From NCBI GenBank assembly GCA_002238425.1, contig MPMJ01000006.1:1-64000 (forward strand): a DNA stretch of 64,000 nucleotides, in the 5' to 3' direction. Of the stretch, positions 58,885-64,000 are shown one piece after another; within the stretch, counting starts at the first letter, position 1, and each line of letters starts with the position of its first letter. The stretch is from SAR202 cluster bacterium bin16. Its GTDB lineage: Bacteria; Chloroflexota; Dehalococcoidia; Lucifugimonadales; Australimonadaceae. Position numbers and translations under genes: made by a program. The notes beneath the pieces are model-generated. The model searched no databases. It had not been told where the DNA came from and worked only from the letters and a program-made list of their open reading frames with translations.

Positions 58885-59073
58885 CTACGAATCTCGTTGC
58901 GGAAGGTAGGCTGGGGCTGGCGGGGTTTCCTGGTCTCCGGAAGTGGATCCCGGATCCCGCCAAGCCCAGCCTACCGATGGGAGCAGGTGGGCGGTGTGGC
59001 CGCCGCCCGGTGGGGCTGCAACCCTGCCAGGTGCCGGACGGCGGCCAGCTTTTATGGGGCGCAACGCAGGCAT
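58885..59073 (-). CDS. Small hypothetical protein (Pro/Arg/Gly-rich)
   Basis: Strong SD AAGGAGGTGGTC immediately before ATG; MPALRPIKAGRRPAPGRVAAPPGGGHTAHLLPSVGWAWRDPG. Confidence 0.35.
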   Translation of the reverse strand: MPALRPIKAGRRPAPGRVAAPPGGGHTAHLLPSVGWAWRDPGSTSGDQETPPAPAYLPQRDS

Positions 59074-59182
59074 GACCACCTCCTTCCGGCAAGCATTCGC
59101 CCGCCTTGCTTTCAACAAGCGGCCCCGCCGATTGCACTCGGTGGGGCCGCACTGCTGTCATATGGGGTTTAGGTGATGGCAG

Positions 59183-59353
59183 CTAAGGGTCGGTAGGTCG
59201 TTCCTCTACGCACCACTCGACGTTATAGAACGTTCCGATGCGGTCGCCATTCAAGTCGGTAAACTCGACATTGCCGAGGGCGTCCGTTGTGTAGTTCTCG
59301 GCGCTCACCTTGCGTTCCTCGGAACCGCGCACCTTGATGATGTACGTCTTCAT
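59183..59353 (-). CDS. Small hypothetical protein
   Basis: MKTYIIKVRGSEERKVSAENYTTDALGNVEFTDLNGDRIGTFYNVEWCVEERPTDP; ATGA-coupled to the upstream small ORF. Confidence 0.55.
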   Translation of the reverse strand: MKTYIIKVRGSEERKVSAENYTTDALGNVEFTDLNGDRIGTFYNVEWCVEERPTDP

Positions 59354-59535
59354 GAGGGCTCTTGGATGAACACTGTTTGCGCCTCCGCATAAAGCACGGT
59401 TGCCCCGGCGGCGACGCCCTTGAAGTAGTCGGCTGGCTCGTTCGTCGTTGTTTTCGATAATGTAATCCACGTGGCTGCCATGATGGCGGCGGCCATGACG
59501 AGCCCGTTACGTAGGCTGGTGTTCGAATCTGCCAT
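59350..59535 (-). CDS. Small membrane-associated hypothetical protein
   Basis: MADSNTSLRNGLVMAAAIMAATWITLSKTTTNEPADYFKGVAAGATVLYAEAQTVFIQEPS; AAGGAGCG upstream. Confidence 0.5.
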   Translation of the reverse strand: MADSNTSLRNGLVMAAAIMAATWITLSKTTTNEPADYFKGVAAGATVLYAEAQTVFIQEPS

Positions 59536-59559
59536 CGTTGCGCGCTCCTTTGCGCTGCC

Positions 59560-59649
59560 CTAGGACAGCGCGTTGGCGATGATGGCCATAGCCAGAATCG
59601 TGAGTGGAACCAGCCAAGCCAGTCCTGTTAGATTGTCGTCGTTCTTCAT
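59560..59649 (-). CDS. 29-aa single-TM microprotein candidate
   Basis: MKNDDNLTGLAWLVPLTILAMAIIANALS, preceded by AAGGTGG; below the ORF-track length cutoff. Confidence 0.4.
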   Translation of the reverse strand: MKNDDNLTGLAWLVPLTILAMAIIANALS

Positions 59650-59788
59650 TGGGGCCACCTTCCCGGGTGATGATTGGGGCCGACGGTGTCGCATACCGTC
59701 GGCCCTTCACTCCCTCGGATGGTACTCCCCTCCCCTCGGGCGGTCAATCCCGCGCTTGCTATTCGCAAGGGCGGGGCGTAGCGTGGCC

Positions 59789-59872
59789 GCTTGCGATGGT
59801 TAGTCCTTGCAAGGGATTGCGCGATCTGCGCCCCCTTGCGGCCCCTTATGGGGAGGACTAGCCGTCGCAAGC
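59789..59872 (+). ncRNA. Candidate structured RNA element
   Basis: 18-bp stem GCTTGCGATGGTTAGTCC / GGACTAGCCGTCGCAAGC, pairing completely as RNA on the plus strand with two G-U wobbles; internal smaller stems. Confidence 0.4.
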
Positions 59873-60411
59873 TTGGCTTTTATCTACTCCTGCAAGGCGG
59901 TAGCGCGATGGCAAGCCTAACGCTCAGGGCGTGGCGCATCCGGTAAGCCCCCTGCCACAGCATTCAAAATGGAGGATGTGCCTAGGTGAATCTCGGCTAC
60001 GCACGCCGCCGCATCGCAATAGAAGTCAGCAAGCGCTACAGGTGGCTGGAGTGCACCGTACACCCAGCCACAGCGCTTGTTCTGGCCATTTCCGTTCCCG
60101 TTGACCTGCCTAGCGCTGGGGTGTGGGCAGTGGCCGAATGGGCACCGGTCGTGTCTGTAGTGGTCGCGTGCGGCAGGCTCTACTTCCCGGTGTTCAAGAT
60201 GCAGCGCGTCGAGCACGGGCACGACACCCCTGACCCTCCAGACCCCAACACGATCTATTGGTGGCCCGAGCGCTAACCGGTTAGCCCTCGCAGCATGGCG
60301 TATCCGGTAAGGGCAGCCGGGCAGACTCCCGAGATTCGCTTTCAAACTGTAACAGTGCCTGTCAGTGCGACCGCTTGGCATGGCAGTGCGGGCGTTGTAC
60401 GCTCAGTCATT

Positions 60412-63400
60412 ATGGTTATTGCCGATACCCTCAGGGACGCGCAAGCGGTAGAAGACCGCATCAACGCGGTGTTCACGGCTTCATCGACCCGCGACCGTGC
60501 CCTAGTCGTGCGCAGCCTCTTTGCCGAGCAACTGGACTTTGACATGGAATGGGGAACGGTGAGCCTCGCCGGAATACGCGGCGTGCAGCTACCGGCCGAT
60601 GCCCACCGTATCGCCTCGGTGGAAGACGAAGTCGAAATCCTGTACGTGGATCTCGGCGAGACGCAGGCGGACACGAACCGCATTCGCAAGGCGGAGGTCG
60701 ACGCTGTGGCAAAGCGCATCGCGGATGACCTTGGCGACGACCTGCTGCTCGTCTTCACTAACCGCGACGCTGACCAACTCCAACTCGTGCACCCGAAATT
60801 CGACGGGGCGCGCGTCACCCTCCGCCGCATGACTGTCGAGCGGGACCTGCCACGCCGCACCGCCTGCCAGCAGATCGCCGAGATATACAAGCAGTGGCGC
60901 GAGCCGGGCAAGACGCTCTCCCGCGCACTGGACGACGCCTTCAACGTCGAGGCCGTCACCAGCCGCTTCTTCAAAGAATACAAGCTCTTCTTCAAAGAGG
61001 CGGAGGGGAAGGTCGGCGGCTTCGGCGACGACGAGGAGGCGAAGCGCATCTTCACGCTCACCCTCTTCAACCGTCTCATGTTTGTCTACTTTCTCTCCCG
61101 CAAGGGCTGGCTTACGTTCCGGGGAGACGCCGATTATCTCAACGCGATCTGGGAAGACTACCGCGACCGGAACGACGAGCAGAACTTCTACAACGAACGG
61201 CTCGCTCCGCTCTTCGACCGCCTCCAGAACGAACACCTCATGGCATTGGAGAAGCACAACCCTGCGCTGTACGAGAAGATTGGCGAGCCGCCGTTCCTCA
61301 ACGGCGGACTCTTCGCGGAGAGGAAGCCGCCAGGAGTGACCGTGCCCGACGAGGCGGTACGCCCCGTCATCCGCGAACTGTTCGCTAGGTTCAACTTCAC
61401 CGTCATGGAGTCCACGCCCTACGACGTCGAGGTGGCCGTGGACCCGGAGATGCTCGGCAAGGTGTTCGAGGAGTTGGTGAACGAGCGCAACAAGTCCGGC
61501 GCGTACTACACGCCGCGCACCGTCGTCTCCTACATGTGCCGCGAGGCGCTGAAGGGTTACGTCGCTACCGAATGCCCGGTCCTCCCCGAAAACGTCGTGG
61601 CTGCGTTCGTGGACGCGCACGACACCGCAGGCCTGCCGGTTGCGGAGGCCGCGTCAATCGCGCTCGCGCTCGAACGAGCCGCCATTGTCGATCCGGCCTG
61701 CGGCTCCGGGGCATATCTCCTTGGCATGATGCAAGAGCTCGTGGACATGCACCTGGCCCTCTACCGTGCAGGCGTCACGCCCAAGAGCCTCTACGAGTTG
61801 AAACTGCGCATCATCGAGCGCAACCTCTATGGCGTCGACATAGACGATTTTGCTGTCAACATCGCCATGCTCCGCCTCTGGCTCTCGCTCGCCATAGACT
61901 ACGAGGGCGAGGTCAAGGACATCCCTCAGCTCCCCAACCTGGACTTCAAGATTGAGCGCGGGGACAGCCTGCTAGGCCCTGACCCCAGCCCCGACAACTA
62001 TGGCGACCTTTTCCGCAACGCCGTGCGCGACAAGGCTAACGCCCTTGCCAAGGCCAAGGCGGACTACTTCACCGCCACCGGCGGTGAGAAGGCGAATGCC
62101 CTGCACACGATCCGTGAAGCCGAGGACGCGCTCAGGCAGTCTCTCGCCGAGGACAAGCCTGTCCCGGACGGCGCGGTGGACTGGCGCGTCGCCTTCGCCG
62201 ACGTGTTTCACAGGCGCGGCGGCTTCGATGTGGCCATCGCCAACCCGCCCTACGTCCAGTTACAAAAGGACGGCGGGAGGCTCGGACGGCTCTACCAAGG
62301 CACGGGCTTCACAACGCTCGTGCGCTCCGGCGACATCTACCAGTTGTTCTATGAGCGGGGCTGCCAATTGCTGCGGGAGCGCGGCCTATTGGGCTACATC
62401 ACTTCCAACTCCTGGCTCCGGGCGGAGTACGGCAAGCCGCTACGTCGCTACTTCGCCGAGCACCATGCGCCCCTCCGATACCTTGACTTGGGGAAAGATG
62501 TCTTCAAGAGCGCCATCGTGGACAGCGGCATCTTCCTCCTGCACACAGGCGGGAGTGCGGATGCGTTTCCCGCCGTGGACATGGACAAGCTTCCTCTGTG
62601 TGATTTCCCGCCACCGGACGACTTGTGGGGAACAGTACGACCAGATATAGAAGCGCCGTGGAGTATCCTCTCACGTATCGAGCAGGGCGTTATGGACAAG
62701 ATGCACACGCAGGGAATGCCGCTCAGTGAGTGGGAAGTCACAATCAACATGGGGATAAAAACTGGCTGCAATAATGCTTTCATCATCGACAAAGGAACGC
62801 GCGACACAATGATAGCACAGGATCCGAAGTCTGAACGAATCTTTAAACCAGTGCTCCGTGGCCGAGACATCCATCGCTATCATGCTTCACATGCAGGTCA
62901 GTGGTTGATTGACACTCATAACGGTTATGACGATGTGCAGCCTGTCAATGTACATGATTATCCTGCCATCGAGGCTCACTTAGACCAGTTTTATGCACAT
63001 TTGGAGAAGCGGAATGACCAAGGTAGGACTCCATACAACCTCCGAGACTGCGCCTATCACAATCTCTTCACACAAGAGAAACTGTTGTGGATGGATTTAA
63101 CCGAACATGGCCGCTTCTTGTATGACGAAGGCAGGATGTTCTGCCTCAATACAGTCTATATGATGTCTGGTGAATCTATTAAGTACCTGTGTGCAATCCT
63201 TAACTCCAGTCTCATCACTTGGTATATGAGAAGTACTGCACTGACTTCTGGGATGGGTGTAACTAGATGGTTTATTGTGTTTGTCGAGGCTATCCCTGTG
63301 CCCGAACTCTCTGCCATCGAACAGCGTCCGTTCGTCCGCCTCGTCGACGCGATACTGGAGGCCAAAGCCGCCAACCCCGACGCCGACACGAGCGAGATGG

Positions 63401-63612
63401 AAGAGGAAATAGACTGGTTGGTCTATGACCTTTACGGCCTCACCAACGAAGAGACGGCAGCCGTGGCGGACTCCTTGTGGAACGGGCCGCTGAGTGAGGA
63501 TGAGGAGGATACAGCATTGGTCCGCATCATCGAAGAAAGCCTGGAGGAAGGGCGCGGCGACATGGAGGAGGTGAGGCAGACACTGCGGGACTGGGATGGA
63601 ACTCGAACGTAG
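60412..63612 (+). CDS. Eco57I/type IIG-like restriction-modification methylase
   Basis: AAIVDPACGSGAYLLGMMQ (motif I), VAIANPPYVQLQKDGG (motif IV), GKVFEELVNERNKSGAYYTPRTVVSYM, TaqI-like C-terminal recognition region. Start ATG 60412 preferred over 60295. Confidence 0.88.
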   Translation: MVIADTLRDAQAVEDRINAVFTASSTRDRALVVRSLFAEQLDFDMEWGTVSLAGIRGVQLPADAHRIASVEDEVEILYVDLGETQADTNRIRKAEVDAVAKRIADDLGDDLLLVFTNRDADQLQLVHPKFDGARVTLRRMTVERDLPRRTACQQIAEIYKQWREPGKTLSRALDDAFNVEAVTSRFFKEYKLFFKEAEGKVGGFGDDEEAKRIFTLTLFNRLMFVYFLSRKGWLTFRGDADYLNAIWEDYRDRNDEQNFYNERLAPLFDRLQNEHLMALEKHNPALYEKIGEPPFLNGGLFAERKPPGVTVPDEAVRPVIRELFARFNFTVMESTPYDVEVAVDPEMLGKVFEELVNERNKSGAYYTPRTVVSYMCREALKGYVATECPVLPENVVAAFVDAHDTAGLPVAEAASIALALERAAIVDPACGSGAYLLGMMQELVDMHLALYRAGVTPKSLYELKLRIIERNLYGVDIDDFAVNIAMLRLWLSLAIDYEGEVKDIPQLPNLDFKIERGDSLLGPDPSPDNYGDLFRNAVRDKANALAKAKADYFTATGGEKANALHTIREAEDALRQSLAEDKPVPDGAVDWRVAFADVFHRRGGFDVAIANPPYVQLQKDGGRLGRLYQGTGFTTLVRSGDIYQLFYERGCQLLRERGLLGYITSNSWLRAEYGKPLRRYFAEHHAPLRYLDLGKDVFKSAIVDSGIFLLHTGGSADAFPAVDMDKLPLCDFPPPDDLWGTVRPDIEAPWSILSRIEQGVMDKMHTQGMPLSEWEVTINMGIKTGCNNAFIIDKGTRDTMIAQDPKSERIFKPVLRGRDIHRYHASHAGQWLIDTHNGYDDVQPVNVHDYPAIEAHLDQFYAHLEKRNDQGRTPYNLRDCAYHNLFTQEKLLWMDLTEHGRFLYDEGRMFCLNTVYMMSGESIKYLCAILNSSLITWYMRSTALTSGMGVTRWFIVFVEAIPVPELSAIEQRPFVRLVDAILEAKAANPDADTSEMEEEIDWLVYDLYGLTNEETAAVADSLWNGPLSEDEEDTALVRIIEESLEEGRGDMEEVRQTLRDWDGTRT

Positions 63613-63865
63613 CCGCAGGTTCGACCGCAATCTGAACCAGATACGTAACGCAGCCCTCCGGAGGAGGGTAGAACGAGTGATTGCGGACATCGAAGCGGCT
63701 GCGAACATTACAGAAGCCGCAGGTATACGGAGGCTCGCCTCCACGAGCGGGCAATACTACCGCATCAGAATAGGAGACTACCGCATCCTCATCACAGTTG
63801 AAGGAGATACAGCGATCCTGTCAGGGTTCATGCACAGGAGCATCGCCTACCGACAATTCCCGTGA
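63596..63865 (+). CDS. RelE/ParE-superfamily toxin-like protein
   Basis: MELERSRRFDRNLNQIRNAALRRRVERVIADIEAA...GIRRLASTSGQYYRIRIGDYRILITVEGDTAILSGFMHRSIAYRQFP; overlaps the methylase 3' end by 17 bp. Confidence 0.85.
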   Translation: MELERSRRFDRNLNQIRNAALRRRVERVIADIEAAANITEAAGIRRLASTSGQYYRIRIGDYRILITVEGDTAILSGFMHRSIAYRQFP

Positions 63866-64000
63866 CACGCCCTGACACCAAGACTCTCAGCCCACGAGTC
63901 CTGTGCTATGGTGAATCAAGGTTTCAAATGAAGGATCGGTCGCCAAGTGCAAGAAGGCGGAGGTATTGGCAGATGAGCAAGAGGTCTGAGCAAGACGCTC

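Noticed and set aside
59515-59540. tRNA-like GTTCGAATCTGCC
   Set aside because: Isolated T-loop-like string inside a small ORF, no cloverleaf around it. No convincing tRNA was seen anywhere in the window.
60295-60411. N-terminal extension of the Eco57I-type ORF from ATG 60295
   Set aside because: The extension lacks recognisable family sequence and overlaps the direct repeat; ATG 60412 (MVIADTLRDAQAVEDRINAVF) fits better.

Overview
GC-rich bacterial chromosome segment. Gene content and dispersed palindromic repeats resemble an uncultured Chloroflexota/SAR202-type genome; that taxonomy is an inference. The window holds: (i) an oligopeptide-type ABC transporter with an embedded LicD-like gene; (ii) three Rieske oxygenase genes, one frame-disrupted in a G/C homopolymer tract; (iii) core genes (rnpB, an OGG-type glycosylase, lipB, thiI, an AICAR transformylase, fhs, 2-oxoacid dehydrogenase E1a/E1b/E2); (iv) a LigJ-like hydratase next to a tripartite tricarboxylate transporter; (v) many toxin-antitoxin modules, two with frameshifted toxins; (vi) an orphan terminase large subunit; (vii) a truncated type I methyltransferase/specificity gene abutting a transposase remnant; (viii) an accessory region at about 58.2-63.9 kb with tiny ORFs, RNA-like stems, a large Eco57I-type methylase and an overlapping RelE-like toxin. 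Observations most worth follow-up: intergenic palindromic repeats read in frame inside two proteins (the E2 linker and the terminase tail); a serine-recombinase-family protein that appears to have lost its catalytic serine and arginines while keeping its DNA-binding region; and the RM/RelE/small-ORF/structured-RNA region. All calls come from reading the sequence and supplied translations; no searches were run.
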